From Verrucomicrobiota bacterium (GTDB lineage: Bacteria > Auribacterota > JABMQX01 > JAFGEW01): 64,000 nt of DNA. Where the stretch lies: assembly GCA_016931415.1 (NCBI GenBank), contig JAFGEW010000031.1:1-64000 (forward strand), read 5' to 3'. Below the pieces are notes generated by a model. It saw only the letters and a program-made list of their open reading frames with translations. It had not been told where the DNA came from and did no database searches. Both the position numbers and the translations under genes were made by a program. Positions 28,894 through 39,812 of the stretch are shown here, piece by piece (the first letter of the stretch is position 1; each line of letters starts with the position of its first letter).

Positions 28894-30066
28894 ATGGCAA
28901 ACAAGCGTGACTACTACGAGGTGCTTGGCGTCGGCCGCAATGCGACCGCCGACGAGCTGAAAAAGGCGTACCGCAAGCTCGCGATGCAGTACCACCCGGA
29001 CCGCAATCCGGGAGACAAGGCGGCCGAGGAGTCCTTCAAAGAGGTCTCCGAGGCCTACGAGGTGCTCACCGACGCGAACAGGCGGCGCGTCTATGACCAG
29101 TTCGGTCACGCGGGCCTTGCGGGCGCGGCGGCCGGCGCGGGCCCGGGCGCAGGTTACGGCGGCGGATTCGGCGGCATCGACCCGTTCGAGATCTTCGAGC
29201 GCGCGTTCGGGGGTGGCGAGGGCATCTTCGACTCGATCTTCGGCGGCGGTTTCGGCACGCGCACGCGGCGACGGCCGACAGGCGCGGCCCGCGGCTCCGA
29301 CCTCCGCTACGACCTCGCGATCTCATTCGAAGAAGCCGCTTTCGGCACGAAGAAGCAGGTCGTCGTCCCGCGTCTCGACGAGTGCGACGAGTGCAAAGGC
29401 TCCGGCCTGGCAGCCGGGGCGACGCGCAATACCTGTCCGCAGTGCCAGGGCACGGGACAGATCCGAATGTCACAGGGCTTCTTCAGCATCAGCCGCACGT
29501 GCACGCAGTGCGGCGGCACCGGCACGGTCGTCTCCAATCCCTGCCGCAAGTGCAACGGTGAAGGCCGCATCCGGAACAAGAAGACGCTCAACGTCACAAT
29601 CCCCGCCGGCGTCGAAACCGGCTCGCAGCTCAAGATTTCCGGCGAGGGCGAGGCCGGCGTGCGCGGCGGCCCGCCGGGCAGTCTCTACATCTTCCTCCAC
29701 GTCGAGCCGCACCCGATCTTCGACCGGCACGGCGACGATCTGCTGTGCGAGGTGCCGATCAGTTTCACGCTTGCCGCGCTCGGTGGTTCGATCGACGTGC
29801 CGACCCTCAACGGCAAGGCGCGGCTCAAGATCCCCGCCGGCACACAGAGCGGGAAGATCTTCCGACTGCGCGGCAAGGGTGTGCAGAACCTCCACGGCTA
29901 CGGCCGCGGCGACCAGCACGTGCGCGTCGTCGTCGAGACGCCGCAGAAACTCTCGCGCCAGCAGGCCGAGTTCCTCGAGAAGCTCGCCGCCTCCACCGGC
30001 GGGCGCGAGTACCCCATGGGCGAGGAGTTCAACCGCAAAGCGAGACAACTGGACGGCCGCACGTAG
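28894..30066 (+). CDS. dnaJ: DnaJ, Hsp40 co-chaperone
   Basis: DnaJ delivers substrates to DnaK and stimulates its ATPase. This 390-residue full-length type I DnaJ has the J domain ([18 protein letters not shown] at residues 34-36), a Gly/Phe-rich linker ([21 protein letters not shown]), four zinc-finger repeats ([32 protein letters not shown]) and the C-terminal beta domains with [20 protein letters not shown]. All zinc ligands are present. It follows dnaK by 82 bases and precedes rsmE by 7 bases, so it belongs to the heat-shock group. Confidence 0.98.
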   Translation: MANKRDYYEVLGVGRNATADELKKAYRKLAMQYHPDRNPGDKAAEESFKEVSEAYEVLTDANRRRVYDQFGHAGLAGAAAGAGPGAGYGGGFGGIDPFEIFERAFGGGEGIFDSIFGGGFGTRTRRRPTGAARGSDLRYDLAISFEEAAFGTKKQVVVPRLDECDECKGSGLAAGATRNTCPQCQGTGQIRMSQGFFSISRTCTQCGGTGTVVSNPCRKCNGEGRIRNKKTLNVTIPAGVETGSQLKISGEGEAGVRGGPPGSLYIFLHVEPHPIFDRHGDDLLCEVPISFTLAALGGSIDVPTLNGKARLKIPAGTQSGKIFRLRGKGVQNLHGYGRGDQHVRVVVETPQKLSRQQAEFLEKLAASTGGREYPMGEEFNRKARQLDGRT

Positions 30067-30073
30067 ACGCGTT

Positions 30074-30829
30074 ATGCACGACTATCGCCTCTGCATTCCG
30101 CCCGACAAGATCGAGGGCGACACCGCACGCCTCGATGGCGAAGAGTTCCACTATTGTGCGCACGTGCTGCGGCGCCGGGAAGGCGCGGTCACGGTGTTCG
30201 ACGGCGTCGCACGCGAGTGGGCGGCCACCATCATGTCGGTCGAGCGCCACTACGCCGTGCTCCATCTCGACCGGCTGTTGCGCGAGGAATGCCCGCCGAA
30301 CGTCCGCGTCGTTGTCTATCCCGCCGTGCTCAAGAGCAAGGCGCTCGACGACGTAATCGAGTCGGCAACCGAACTCGGCGCGCACGCCATTGTGCCGGTG
30401 GTCTCGCAGCGCTGCGACCCGAAGGCCCTCACGGGCGACGCCAACGCGCGGCTGGCGCGGTGGCACCGGATCGCGGTGGCTGCCGCGAAACAGTGCGGCC
30501 GGATCGCTGTACCCGCGCTTTCGTTGCCCACCGAGTTTGGCGCGCTACTCGCGGGCGTGGCGGAAGGCGTCCGCATCATCTGCACGCGCCGGGAGGGTGC
30601 AATGACACTCCTTGCCACGCTGGATCAGACGGCACCCGGGGCCACCGAGATCGCCATCCTGGTCGGGCCCGAGGCCGACTTCGCACCCGAGGAGATCGAA
30701 GCGGCCGTCCATGCCGGCGCTCACGCCGCACAACTCGGGTCGACGACGCTCCGCTCCGGCGTCGCCGCAGCCGCCGCCTTGTCGGTTGTGTCGGCCTGGC
30801 TAACCTCACGTTCGCGCAGCCAGACATGA
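30074..30829 (+). CDS. rsmE: RsmE, 16S rRNA m3U1498 methyltransferase
   Basis: RsmE methylates N3 of uridine 1498 in 16S rRNA. The 251-residue product has an N-terminal PUA-like domain (LDGEEFHYCAHVLRRREGAVTVFDG) and a C-terminal SPOUT knot with ILVGPEADFAPEEIEAAVHAG and the final LGSTTLRSGVAAAAALSVV, which carries the conserved LRSETA-like segment here as LRSGVA. ATG 30074 gives the family N-terminus; the frame is open far upstream inside dnaJ but that text is a shadow. It lies 7 bases after dnaJ, the common dnaJ-prmA/rsmE neighbourhood, here without prmA. Confidence 0.93.
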   Translation: MHDYRLCIPPDKIEGDTARLDGEEFHYCAHVLRRREGAVTVFDGVAREWAATIMSVERHYAVLHLDRLLREECPPNVRVVVYPAVLKSKALDDVIESATELGAHAIVPVVSQRCDPKALTGDANARLARWHRIAVAAAKQCGRIAVPALSLPTEFGALLAGVAEGVRIICTRREGAMTLLATLDQTAPGATEIAILVGPEADFAPEEIEAAVHAGAHAAQLGSTTLRSGVAAAAALSVVSAWLTSRSRSQT

Positions 30830-30953
30830 GGGTGGGCGCTGCCACGCTTGCCCCACATCCGCGTCGAGACGCGTGATGACCGGGATGCGGTGCACGTTGA
30901 CGCTCCATACGGCGTCTGGTAGCGTTGCGCGGGATCACCGAGAGGAGCGCCCC

Positions 30954-33086
30954 TTGGGTACGCAATCGCGCTCGTCGACAGCGAATGTTGCGCCGCCGGC
31001 CACCATGCACGAGCGCGTGGCCTTCGGACTGCTCTTTGCGCTTGCATTCCTCATGCCATTCAAGTTCGGGCTGTTCAGCCTGGACACATTACCACCGCCG
31101 TTCGGCCCGTCGATCGGCGCTCTCTTTTCGGCGACCGCCTCGTGGCCCGTCGAGATCGCTGAACTGCTCATCGCCCTCACGGCATTCTTCTGGCTGCTCG
31201 ACATGATCGTGACACGCCGGATCACGTTCCGCTTCACAACGGCCGATGGCTTCCTGTGGGCTTTCCTCATCATCGCCCTGATCGGGTCGTTCTTCTCCAT
31301 CCTGCCGCACTCGGCGGTCACGTTCATGAAGCAGTTCGCGTGTTGGGCGTTCCTCTACCACCTCGTCGTGAACATGCCAGGCGGGGAGCGGCGCGAGCGC
31401 GCGCTTGTGAGTGCCCTGCTTGCCGGCATGATGTGCGCCTCGCTCATCGGCCTTCACCAGCGCCTGGTTGGGTACGAGCAGATACGCCAGGAGGTTCTGC
31501 AACGGGTGCCACCCGAGCTCCAGGGCCAATACATGGCGATTCTCGATCGAGCACGCGTGATGTCGTCGTTTAGTTCGCCCAACTCGCTCGGCGGGCTGTA
31601 CGCCATGCTGCTGCCGGCGGCGCTCGTTTTCGTCGTCGTGATGCGCCAGTGGACGCGCCGCTACGGCGAGTTGCCGGCCGTGCTGTACTGCATTCTCGGT
31701 CCGGTGCTCGCGTTCGGCATCTTCATCCTCACCGAATCGAAGGGGGCGTTCATCAGCCTCGGCATCGTCGCCATCGTCGTCGTGATCACCATGGGCCACA
31801 GACTTCGTGTGCCCGCGTGGGGGAGGCCGGCTGCGATCGGCCTGGCCATCGTCGTGGTGACCGGTCTGTCCTTCACGTCGCCCGGCCGCCGCCTGCTCGA
31901 ACGCGGCGCTCACACGTTCGAGGAGCGCATCGGCTACTGGCGGGGTGCCGCCCACATCGCCGCCGACCGCTCGCCGGGCCGCAACCTTATCGGGACCGGG
32001 TTCAATTCCTTCGGCGCCATGTTCCCGAAGTACAAGGACCCGAAGGCCGTGGTCGGCATGGCCCAATACGCGCACAACAACTACGTGCAGCTCTTCATCG
32101 AGGTTGGCGTGCTTGGGCTCGCGGCATTCGTCGCGTTCTGGGTCACCCACCTCGTGCGGGCCGGCCCGGTGGTGGGCGGTTTTGCGCACGGGGAGCGCGA
32201 GGTTTCGTTCGCCGTGCTCGTGGTGCTCGCGGCGTTCTTCGGATTGCTCGCGTTTCTGCTTCACAGCATCGTGGACTTCGACCTCTACGTGCCGGGGCTG
32301 GCAATGACGGCCATGCTCCTGCTCGGTCTGCTCGTGCGGCACACGGGCGTGCTCGTCGAGAAAACCGTCGTGTTGCGCAAGGAGCTGCACGCCGTCATCG
32401 CGCTCGCCGTGCTCATGGTCGTCGCCGTCGCCGTGATCTTCTTCATCCCCATGCCGCTGACAGCCGAGATCCACTACTTCAACGCGCGCGCGATCCTCAC
32501 CGGCGAGGCGGTCAACCCGCCGGCCGACCGTCACGGCGCCGCCATCGGCGAAATGCGCCAAGCGCTCCAGTGGGACCCGCTCAACCAGAGTTACATAGCC
32601 TTCCTTGCATCCATCCACCAGCAGCGGGGCGTGGAGCAGGGCAGCAGGGACGACTTCGACAAGGCCGACGCCTGGTACACGCGCGCGATACGGCTCGACC
32701 CATACCGCCACCAGTTCGTCTACCGCCGCGCCATGGTGCGGCTCGAACGCATGCGCCTCGAAGGCAGGATCGATTGGGATCCGATCCTGACCGAGTTCGA
32801 ACACGCGGTTTTGCTCTACCCAACAGACCCGCACATGCGCCTGCTCTACACCTTGCGCCTCGACGAGGCCGGCCGCACCGAGGAGGCAGGCAAGCAGTTC
32901 GCCGAAGCCGCACGTTACGACGACGCCAACTTCTCCGGCGCTTTACAGACCGTGAGGGAAGGCTATAATGATCTTTCGGAGATCGAAGCCTTCATGAAGA
33001 GCCTCGACGCCCTGCGAGATAAATACGGCACACCATCGAGTGCATCGCGATTGGATGGCGAGCACGGCATGCGCGGAGGCGACTGA
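30954..33086 (+). CDS. O-antigen ligase / polymerase (Wzy_C family) with C-terminal TPR region
   Basis: The product of about 710 residues has some twelve membrane helices and then a soluble tail of about 190 residues. The family signature is the periplasmic loop ending [22 protein letters not shown] and [20 protein letters not shown]. The tail ([20 protein letters not shown], then [20 protein letters not shown]) has TPR-like helices. Such proteins ligate or polymerise lipid-linked glycans in the outer face of the inner membrane. Start is uncertain: TTG 30954 has a GAGAGGAG ribosome site nine bases upstream, ATG 31005 ([10 protein letters not shown]) gives a shorter cytoplasmic tail, and ATG 30873 gives 27 more residues. 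It may act with the polyprenyl-phosphate sugar transferase at 22-23 kb. aroQ follows after one base. Confidence 0.86.
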   Translation: MGTQSRSSTANVAPPATMHERVAFGLLFALAFLMPFKFGLFSLDTLPPPFGPSIGALFSATASWPVEIAELLIALTAFFWLLDMIVTRRITFRFTTADGFLWAFLIIALIGSFFSILPHSAVTFMKQFACWAFLYHLVVNMPGGERRERALVSALLAGMMCASLIGLHQRLVGYEQIRQEVLQRVPPELQGQYMAILDRARVMSSFSSPNSLGGLYAMLLPAALVFVVVMRQWTRRYGELPAVLYCILGPVLAFGIFILTESKGAFISLGIVAIVVVITMGHRLRVPAWGRPAAIGLAIVVVTGLSFTSPGRRLLERGAHTFEERIGYWRGAAHIAADRSPGRNLIGTGFNSFGAMFPKYKDPKAVVGMAQYAHNNYVQLFIEVGVLGLAAFVAFWVTHLVRAGPVVGGFAHGEREVSFAVLVVLAAFFGLLAFLLHSIVDFDLYVPGLAMTAMLLLGLLVRHTGVLVEKTVVLRKELHAVIALAVLMVVAVAVIFFIPMPLTAEIHYFNARAILTGEAVNPPADRHGAAIGEMRQALQWDPLNQSYIAFLASIHQQRGVEQGSRDDFDKADAWYTRAIRLDPYRHQFVYRRAMVRLERMRLEGRIDWDPILTEFEHAVLLYPTDPHMRLLYTLRLDEAGRTEEAGKQFAEAARYDDANFSGALQTVREGYNDLSEIEAFMKSLDALRDKYGTPSSASRLDGEHGMRGGD

Positions 33087-33087
33087 C

Positions 33088-33522
33088 ATGCGCATCTTGG
33101 TCATACACGGCCCAAACTTGAACCTGCTCGGCCGGCGCGAGACCGAGTTCTACGGCACAGCGGACTTGGCGACGATCAATGTCTCGCTCGAGAAGCTTGC
33201 CGCGCAGGAAGGCGCCGCCGTCGAGTGCGTGCAGTCGAACAACGAAGGCGACATCGTCGAGCGCATCCAGCAGGCCAAGGGCGCCTTCGACGCGATCGTC
33301 ATCAACCCAGCGGCGTTTACACACACGAGCGTGGCGATCCGTGACGCCATTGCCGCTGTCGGCGTGCCGACGATCGAGGTCCATCTGTCGAACATCTACG
33401 CCCGCGAGACGTTCCGCCATCATTCGTACGTGGCGCCGGTCGCCGTCGGGCAGATCGCGGGCTTCGGCCCGACGAGTTATCTGCTCGCGCTCCGCGCGGC
33501 CCTCGACCTGTTAGAGAAGTAG
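33088..33522 (+). CDS. aroQ: AroQ, type II 3-dehydroquinate dehydratase
   Basis: AroQ dehydrates 3-dehydroquinate to 3-dehydroshikimate. The 144-residue product has the full type II pattern: [22 protein letters not shown] with the catalytic Tyr near 22, [13 protein letters not shown], the [15 protein letters not shown] loop and [19 protein letters not shown] with the catalytic His, apart from small substitutions (IEVHLSNIY). Length equals the family. ATG 33088 is one base after the preceding stop, so it is co-transcribed with the O-antigen ligase gene. The order aroQ, M24 peptidase, accB, accC matches a widespread cluster best known from Firmicutes. Confidence 0.96.
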   Translation: MRILVIHGPNLNLLGRRETEFYGTADLATINVSLEKLAAQEGAAVECVQSNNEGDIVERIQQAKGAFDAIVINPAAFTHTSVAIRDAIAAVGVPTIEVHLSNIYARETFRHHSYVAPVAVGQIAGFGPTSYLLALRAALDLLEK

Positions 33523-33590
33523 CCGCGTCTCGACAGCCGCGGTCGGCTCGAAACACTTCATTGTCGAACACCCGTGGACAGGAGCCATCT

Positions 33591-34664
33591 GTGAAACGCC
33601 GCATCCGCGCCGTGTGCCGCACGCTCGCGAGTCACAAGCTCGACGCACTCCTCGTCTCACGCCCGGAGAACGTCCGTTACCTGACCGGCTTCCAGTCGTC
33701 GAACGCGTACCTGGTCGTGACAGCCGCCGGCCGGAGCTTCTACTTCACCGACGCGCGCTACCTTGCGGCCGCCGAGCGGCTCATCGGAGTTGGCACCATT
33801 GTCAAGCTTGAACGCGACGCCTTCCAGTGCATCAAGAACGCGCTCAGGGGACACGCGATCCGGCGCCTCGGGTTCGAGTCGGAGCACCTCTCGTACAACC
33901 GGGCCTCGCAGCTCATGGACACGTTCGGCCAGCGGCGTACCAAGCCGGCGGGGAGTCTTGTCGAGACCGTCCGCTCGATCAAGGAACCCGAGGAAATCGC
34001 CGCCATCCGTCGCGCCGTCCGGCTCAACGAACGCGGCTTCCGCCACATCCTGCCCCTGCTCGAGCCGGGCGTGACCGAGCGCGAGATCGCCATCGAGCTC
34101 GAGTTCTTCTTCATCACTAACGGCGGCGAGGGCTTTGCGTTCGACCCGATCATTGCCTTCGGCCCGGGCGCGGCGGTGCCGCATCACGACACGGGCGGGC
34201 GGAAGCTGCGCGAGACAGACGTCGTGCTCATCGACTGGGGCGTCAAGGTCCAAGGGTACAGTTCAGACTTGACACGCACCCTGCTCCCACCTAGGATGCC
34301 GCACCGGGTGAAGGAAGTGTACCAAGCCGTGCTGGAAGCGCAGCAAGCTGCCATCGAGTGCATTCGGCCGAGGGCTAAGCTTGCGGCGCCGGATAGAGCG
34401 GCACGCCGGATCATCGAGGCCGCCGGCTATGGCGAGCACTTCATCCACGCACTCGGCCACGGCATCGGCCTGAACGTACACGAGCCGCCGACCCTTGCGG
34501 GCCGGGCAAACGGTACACTCAGGTCGGGCATGGTCGTCACGGTCGAGCCCGGCATCTATCTGCCAGGCCGGTTCGGCGTCCGTATCGAGGACGACGTGCT
34601 GGTGACGGACGGCGGCCACGAGGTGCTCTCGCGGCTGCCCAAGGGTTTGCGTACCTGGGGCTAA
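33591..34664 (+). CDS. M24 family Xaa-Pro aminopeptidase
   Basis: The 357-residue protein has a creatinase-like N-terminal domain (LLVSRPENVRYLTGFQSSNAYL) and a pita-bread metallopeptidase domain. The dinuclear metal ligands are visible: Asp in VLIDWGVKVQGY, Asp in SSDLTRTLL, His in HALGHGIGLNVHE, Glu in VVTVEPGIYLPG and Glu in GVRIEDDVLVT. It would remove N-terminal residues ahead of proline in the cytoplasm. AGGAG at 33580-33584 sits six bases before GTG 33591, so GTG is preferred to an upstream TTG at 33561. It precedes accB by 25 bases; in many genomes efp lies between them, but not here. Confidence 0.93.
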   Translation: MKRRIRAVCRTLASHKLDALLVSRPENVRYLTGFQSSNAYLVVTAAGRSFYFTDARYLAAAERLIGVGTIVKLERDAFQCIKNALRGHAIRRLGFESEHLSYNRASQLMDTFGQRRTKPAGSLVETVRSIKEPEEIAAIRRAVRLNERGFRHILPLLEPGVTEREIAIELEFFFITNGGEGFAFDPIIAFGPGAAVPHHDTGGRKLRETDVVLIDWGVKVQGYSSDLTRTLLPPRMPHRVKEVYQAVLEAQQAAIECIRPRAKLAAPDRAARRIIEAAGYGEHFIHALGHGIGLNVHEPPTLAGRANGTLRSGMVVTVEPGIYLPGRFGVRIEDDVLVTDGGHEVLSRLPKGLRTWG

Positions 34665-34689
34665 GCGACTGCAACGGTAAGGATTAGAC

Positions 34690-35124
34690 ATGGACCTCGA
34701 CGAGATTAGACAGATCCTCCAGCTCATGGAAGAGAATGGCCTCGCCGAGTTCGAGCTCGAGCGGGACGGTCTGCGCATCGCGTTGCGCAAGGCGGTCGCC
34801 GGCGTGCCCGTGATCACTGCCGTGCCCCAGGCGGTCGCGGCGGCGCCGGCCCAATCGGCGGCAGAGGTTAAGGACGAAGGCAAGTTCGCCTACGTCACGT
34901 CGCCGATGGTCGGCACGTTCTACGTCGCGCCATCGCCGGACTCGCCCCCCTTCGTCAACATCGGCGACGCGGTGACCAAGGACACCGTGGTGTGCATTCT
35001 TGAAGCGATGAAAGTGATGAACGAGATCAAGGCCGAGATCGAGGGCACGATCGTCGAGGTCCTCGTCGAGAACGCGGAGCCGGTCGAGTACGGAGAGCCG
35101 CTGTTCCGCGTCGAGGTGGCCTGA
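34690..35124 (+). CDS. accB: AccB, biotin carboxyl carrier protein
   Basis: AccB carries biotin for acetyl-CoA carboxylase in fatty-acid synthesis. The 144-residue product has a helical N-terminal region (DLDEIRQILQLMEENGLAEFELE), an Ala/Pro linker, and a biotinyl domain with VTSPMVGTFYVAPSPDSPPFV and the biotinylation motif EAMKVMNE, where the target lysine is residue 108. Length is normal. TAAGGA lies just upstream of the ATG. It is followed by accC after 74 bases. Confidence 0.97.
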   Translation: MDLDEIRQILQLMEENGLAEFELERDGLRIALRKAVAGVPVITAVPQAVAAAPAQSAAEVKDEGKFAYVTSPMVGTFYVAPSPDSPPFVNIGDAVTKDTVVCILEAMKVMNEIKAEIEGTIVEVLVENAEPVEYGEPLFRVEVA

Positions 35125-35198
35125 GCGCTCGTCTGTTCGCAACCAAGCCTTCCACCAGGGCGCATTCGCGGCACGGCCGGCCCGGCCGTGGATAGGGT

Positions 35199-36554
<1,356 letters not shown>

Positions 36555-36613
36555 CGCGCGCTGCGCGCATCACGCGCCGCGCGCCGGGCGTCTAGATGGG
36601 AGGCAGACAAGCC

Positions 36614-37060
36614 ATGAGCGACAAGGAACACGAGCGCACCCCGAGCGAAGAGATGGAAGAGGCCGGACGCGAGGACGTGGTCCGTGTCAGTGACGACGTA
36701 ATCATGACCATCGCCGGTATGGCGCTTGCCGAGGTCAAGGGGGTCGCGAGCACGCCGGCGGGCTTCGTCGGCGGGCTGTTCAGCCGCAAGGGCCCGGCCA
36801 AGGGCGTCAAGGTCGAGACCGACGGCAACACCGTGTCGCTTGACGTGACGGTCGTTGTCGAGTACGGCGCGCGCATTCCCGACGTCGCCGCCGAGATCCA
36901 GACCAAGCTCCGCCGCGCCATCGAGGAGATGACCGGCAAGTTCGTACGCGCCGTCAACGTGACCGTCCAGGGCATCCGCCCCCCGAGCGGCGCGCCCGGC
37001 ATCGAGCCCGATGATGAGGACACGGAAGCCGCTTCGCCCGACGAGCGGCGGGAGGACTAG
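36614..37060 (+). CDS. Asp23/Gls24 family envelope stress protein
   Basis: The 148-residue product belongs to the Asp23 family: VVRVSDDVIMTIAGMALAEVKGVAS, then TVSLDVTVVVEYGARIPDVAAEIQTKLRRAIEEMTG and VRAVNVTVQGI. In Firmicutes such proteins form a membrane-associated layer held by AmaP, and one member (YqhY) is encoded just after accC and affects fatty-acid synthesis. GGGAGG at 36598-36603 favours ATG 36614 over the ATG at 36596, which overlaps the ribosome site. It lies 59 bases after accC and three bases before the AmaP-like gene. nusB, the usual next gene in Firmicutes, is absent. Confidence 0.9.
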   Translation: MSDKEHERTPSEEMEEAGREDVVRVSDDVIMTIAGMALAEVKGVASTPAGFVGGLFSRKGPAKGVKVETDGNTVSLDVTVVVEYGARIPDVAAEIQTKLRRAIEEMTGKFVRAVNVTVQGIRPPSGAPGIEPDDEDTEAASPDERRED

Positions 37061-37062
37061 TC

Positions 37063-37692
37063 ATGCACGGCCACAGACGAGCACCGGCGATTATCGCCAT
37101 CGTCACGAGCGTCTTTGTCGTGACCTGCTTCGTCATCCTCGCGCTCTACATGGTGCTGCACGATCTTGTGCCGTTTGTGCCCACCGTCAACCTCCAGCCC
37201 GCCCTTGATTCGGTCTGGAGCCGCATCGTCGGCAGCGTCATGTTCGCCGTGGCCGTCGTGCTCGTCGTGGCGCTTATCGCACGCGTGCGGCGCCAGGATT
37301 GCATCTCGTTTGACAATCCCGACGGCGAGGTGATCATCGCCATCACGGCGATCGAGGAGTTCATCAAGCGGCTCGGCAAGAGCTTCACCGAGGTGCGCGA
37401 CATCTCACCCACCGTCGTCGCCGTCGATGGCGGCGTGGCGATCGAGGCACGCGTCGCGCTCTGGGACGACCAGAACATCCACGCCGCGTGCGAGCGGATC
37501 CAGAAGGCGATACGCGGGCAGGTGCAGCAGTTCTTCGGCCTCGCCAACGTGCACACCGTCAAGGTGTTTATCGCCAAGACGGTCTCTAGGGGCGATCAGG
37601 CGGCGCGCGGCGCGGCGGCGCACGGCACGCCCCTCGACGAGTATGCAGAAGAACACGTCGAGCAGCCAGAGGACCAACGCCAGGACACGTAA
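37063..37692 (+). CDS. AmaP-like membrane anchor for the Asp23 protein
   Basis: The 209-residue product has two N-terminal membrane helices (AIIAIVTSVFVVTCFVILAL and IVGSVMFAVAVVLVVALIA). A cytoplasmic Asp23-like domain follows (EVIIAITAIEEFIKRLGKSF, VAIEARVALWDDQNIHAACE, FFGLANVHTVKVFIAKT) and then a charged tail. This is the AmaP layout, which in Staphylococcus anchors Asp23 to the membrane. GGGAGG lies nine bases before the ATG, inside the preceding gene's end. Co-occurrence with the Asp23 gene three bases upstream supports the assignment. Confidence 0.82.
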   Translation: MHGHRRAPAIIAIVTSVFVVTCFVILALYMVLHDLVPFVPTVNLQPALDSVWSRIVGSVMFAVAVVLVVALIARVRRQDCISFDNPDGEVIIAITAIEEFIKRLGKSFTEVRDISPTVVAVDGGVAIEARVALWDDQNIHAACERIQKAIRGQVQQFFGLANVHTVKVFIAKTVSRGDQAARGAAAHGTPLDEYAEEHVEQPEDQRQDT

Positions 37693-37754
37693 CGGCGCCG
37701 AGGCACGCCGGCTGCTTGGTACGGCAAACAGAGTGAAAAGGACAGCTCGGAACC

Positions 37755-38789
37755 ATGGCAACAAAACGAATTGGTGTATTGACCGGCGGCGGCGACTGCC
37801 CGGGGCTCAACCCGGTGCTCGTCGGCATCGTGCGTAAAGCGCTCTCGCTCGACTACGAAGTCATCGGCATCCTCAAGGGCTGGCAAGGCATGATCGAGAA
37901 CGTCACCATGCCGCTGACGCGCGACAAGGTCTCGGGCATCCTGCCGCGGGGCGGCACGATCCTGCGCACCTCGCGCACCAACCCGTACAAGAAACGCGAG
38001 AGCGTCGAGAAGCTCAAGGCGAACTTCAAGGCCCTGGCGCTCGATGCGCTCGTCGCCATCGGCGGCGACGATACGCTCGGCGTCGCCCAGAGGCTCTACG
38101 AGCAGGAAGGCCTCCCCACCGTCGGCGTGCCCAAGACAATCGACAATGACCTGTCGGGCACCGACCGCACCTTCGGCTTCGACACGGCGATCAACATCGC
38201 CACCGAGGCCATTGACCGGCTCCACAGCACGGCCGAGTCGCACGACCGCGTGCTCGTCATTGAGCTCATGGGCCGCCACGCCGGGTGGATCACGCTCTAC
38301 GCGGGGCTCGCCGGCGGTGCCGATGTGATCCTCATCCCTGAGGTGCCGGTCGGCATCGAGGACGTCTGCCAGATCATCCGCGACCGCCACAGGTACGGGC
38401 GCGATTTCTCGATCGTCGCGGTATCCGAAGGCGCCGATCTCGGCGAGGGCATGGTGCTCCAGGAGCAGAAGCTGGACGAGTTCGGCCACGTCCGGCTCGG
38501 CGGCATTGGTGAGCGGCTCTCGAACGAGATCGAGAAGCGCACCGGCTTCGAGACCCGCTTCGTCGTGCTTGGCCACCTGCAGCGCGGCGGCACGCCAACC
38601 GCCTACGACCGCTACCTCGGGCTGCGCTTCGGCATGACGGCCGTCGAGCTTATAGAGACAGGGCAGTTCGGCACGATGGTGAGCCTGCGTGGCAACGATT
38701 TCGTGGCCGTGCCGCTCAAGGACGCCGTGTCGAAAACGCGCACGGTCGACCCGGCCCTCTACGACAAGATGAGGATCTTCTTCGGCTGA
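37755..38789 (+). CDS. 6-phosphofructokinase with pyrophosphate-type active-site residues
   Basis: The 344-residue PFK-family protein has GVLTGGGDCPGLNPVLVG at the N-terminus. Two positions separate phosphoryl donors in this family. Here they read GGDDT (Asp at the E. coli PfkA 104 position) and PKTIDND (Lys at the 124 position). Both are the pattern of PPi-dependent enzymes, which run glycolysis reversibly. MGRHAGWIT and GHLQRGGTPTAYDR are the fructose-6-phosphate and effector-region blocks. It is followed after 18 bases by a second PFK with ATP-type residues. Donor use is inferred from residues only. Confidence 0.93.
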   Translation: MATKRIGVLTGGGDCPGLNPVLVGIVRKALSLDYEVIGILKGWQGMIENVTMPLTRDKVSGILPRGGTILRTSRTNPYKKRESVEKLKANFKALALDALVAIGGDDTLGVAQRLYEQEGLPTVGVPKTIDNDLSGTDRTFGFDTAINIATEAIDRLHSTAESHDRVLVIELMGRHAGWITLYAGLAGGADVILIPEVPVGIEDVCQIIRDRHRYGRDFSIVAVSEGADLGEGMVLQEQKLDEFGHVRLGGIGERLSNEIEKRTGFETRFVVLGHLQRGGTPTAYDRYLGLRFGMTAVELIETGQFGTMVSLRGNDFVAVPLKDAVSKTRTVDPALYDKMRIFFG

Positions 38790-38807
38790 GCACAGAAGGA
38801 TCCGTTG

Positions 38808-39794
38808 ATGGCCGACGCGCCGGCGATATCACGAATTGGCGTTCTGACGAGCGGCGGCGACGCGCCTGGTATGAACGCGGCAGTACGCGCGGTGGTGCGC
38901 ACGGCGCACCACTTCGCGCTCGAGGTTTTCGGCATACGCCGCGGGTACGAGGGCATGATGCGCAACGAGATCGAGCCGCTCGGGCGCCGCTCGGTCTCCA
39001 ACATCATCCAGGAGGGGGGCACCGTCCTCAAAACCTCGCGCGCGCCCCGGTTCCTCACGCCGGAAGGCCGCCGCTTCGCCTACGAGAACCTCAGAGCTCA
39101 TGGCATCGAGGGCCTTGTCTGCATCGGCGGCGACGGCTCGTTCCGCGGCGCTATCGACCTCGCCAACGAGTACGACATGCGCATCGTCGGCGTGCCGGGC
39201 ACGATCGACAACGACCTGTACGGGACGGACTTCACCATCGGCTACGACACGGCGGTCAACACCGCGCTCGACGCCATAGACAGGATCCGCGATACCGCCC
39301 AGAGCCACGACCGCATGTTCATCATCGAGGTCATGGGCCGGCACGCGGGCTTCATCGGGCTGTCCAGCGGCATCGGCGGCGGCGCCGAGGAGATCGCTAT
39401 CCCGGAGACGACCACCGACGTCGATGAGATCTGCATGCGCGTGCGCCAACGCGCCGTCGCCGGCAAGACGAGTCTCATCATGGTCGTCGCCGAGGGCGAC
39501 GAGACCGGCGGCGCCATCCACCTCGGCGAGCGCATTCGCCAGGCCTCGGGCATCGACTTCCGGGTCTGCATCCTGGGCCACATGCAGCGTGGCGGCCGGC
39601 CAACCGGGTCCGACCGCTTGCTCGCCTCACGGCTCGGCTACGAGGCCGTCCGCGCGCTCATGGCCGGCAAGGCGGGTGTCATGGTCGGCGAGGTCAATGG
39701 CGGGATCATCTGTACCCCGCTCAAGGAGGCGGTGACCCAGAAGAAACCCGTCAACCCTGAGCTCGTCGAGATGGCCGCCATCCTCTCGGAGTAG
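38808..39794 (+). CDS. pfkA: 6-phosphofructokinase with ATP-type active-site residues
   Basis: This 328-residue PFK family member starts RIGVLTSGGDAPGMNAAVRAVV. The donor-determining positions are GGDGS (Gly at 104) and PGTIDND (Gly at 124), as in ATP-dependent E. coli PfkA. VMGRHAGFIGLSSGI and GHMQRGGRPTGSDR follow the family. GAAGGA at 38795-38800 supports ATG 38808 over a TTG three bases upstream. The gap to the first PFK is only 18 bases, so both are probably made from one mRNA. Length is close to the usual 320. Confidence 0.94.
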   Translation: MADAPAISRIGVLTSGGDAPGMNAAVRAVVRTAHHFALEVFGIRRGYEGMMRNEIEPLGRRSVSNIIQEGGTVLKTSRAPRFLTPEGRRFAYENLRAHGIEGLVCIGGDGSFRGAIDLANEYDMRIVGVPGTIDNDLYGTDFTIGYDTAVNTALDAIDRIRDTAQSHDRMFIIEVMGRHAGFIGLSSGIGGGAEEIAIPETTTDVDEICMRVRQRAVAGKTSLIMVVAEGDETGGAIHLGERIRQASGIDFRVCILGHMQRGGRPTGSDRLLASRLGYEAVRALMAGKAGVMVGEVNGGIICTPLKEAVTQKKPVNPELVEMAAILSE

Positions 39795-39812
39795 ACCGAA
39801 CGCCGGAGCGGC

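Noticed and set aside
29093-30073. Long upstream extension of rsmE inside dnaJ
   Set aside because: It is an out-of-frame reading of dnaJ, rich in Ser and Arg; the RsmE PUA domain starts at the ATG at 30074.
36555-36595. GC-rich palindromic text after accC as a terminator
   Set aside because: It can pair (for example GCGCGC arms), but no T-tract follows and the next gene is close, so read-through is likely.
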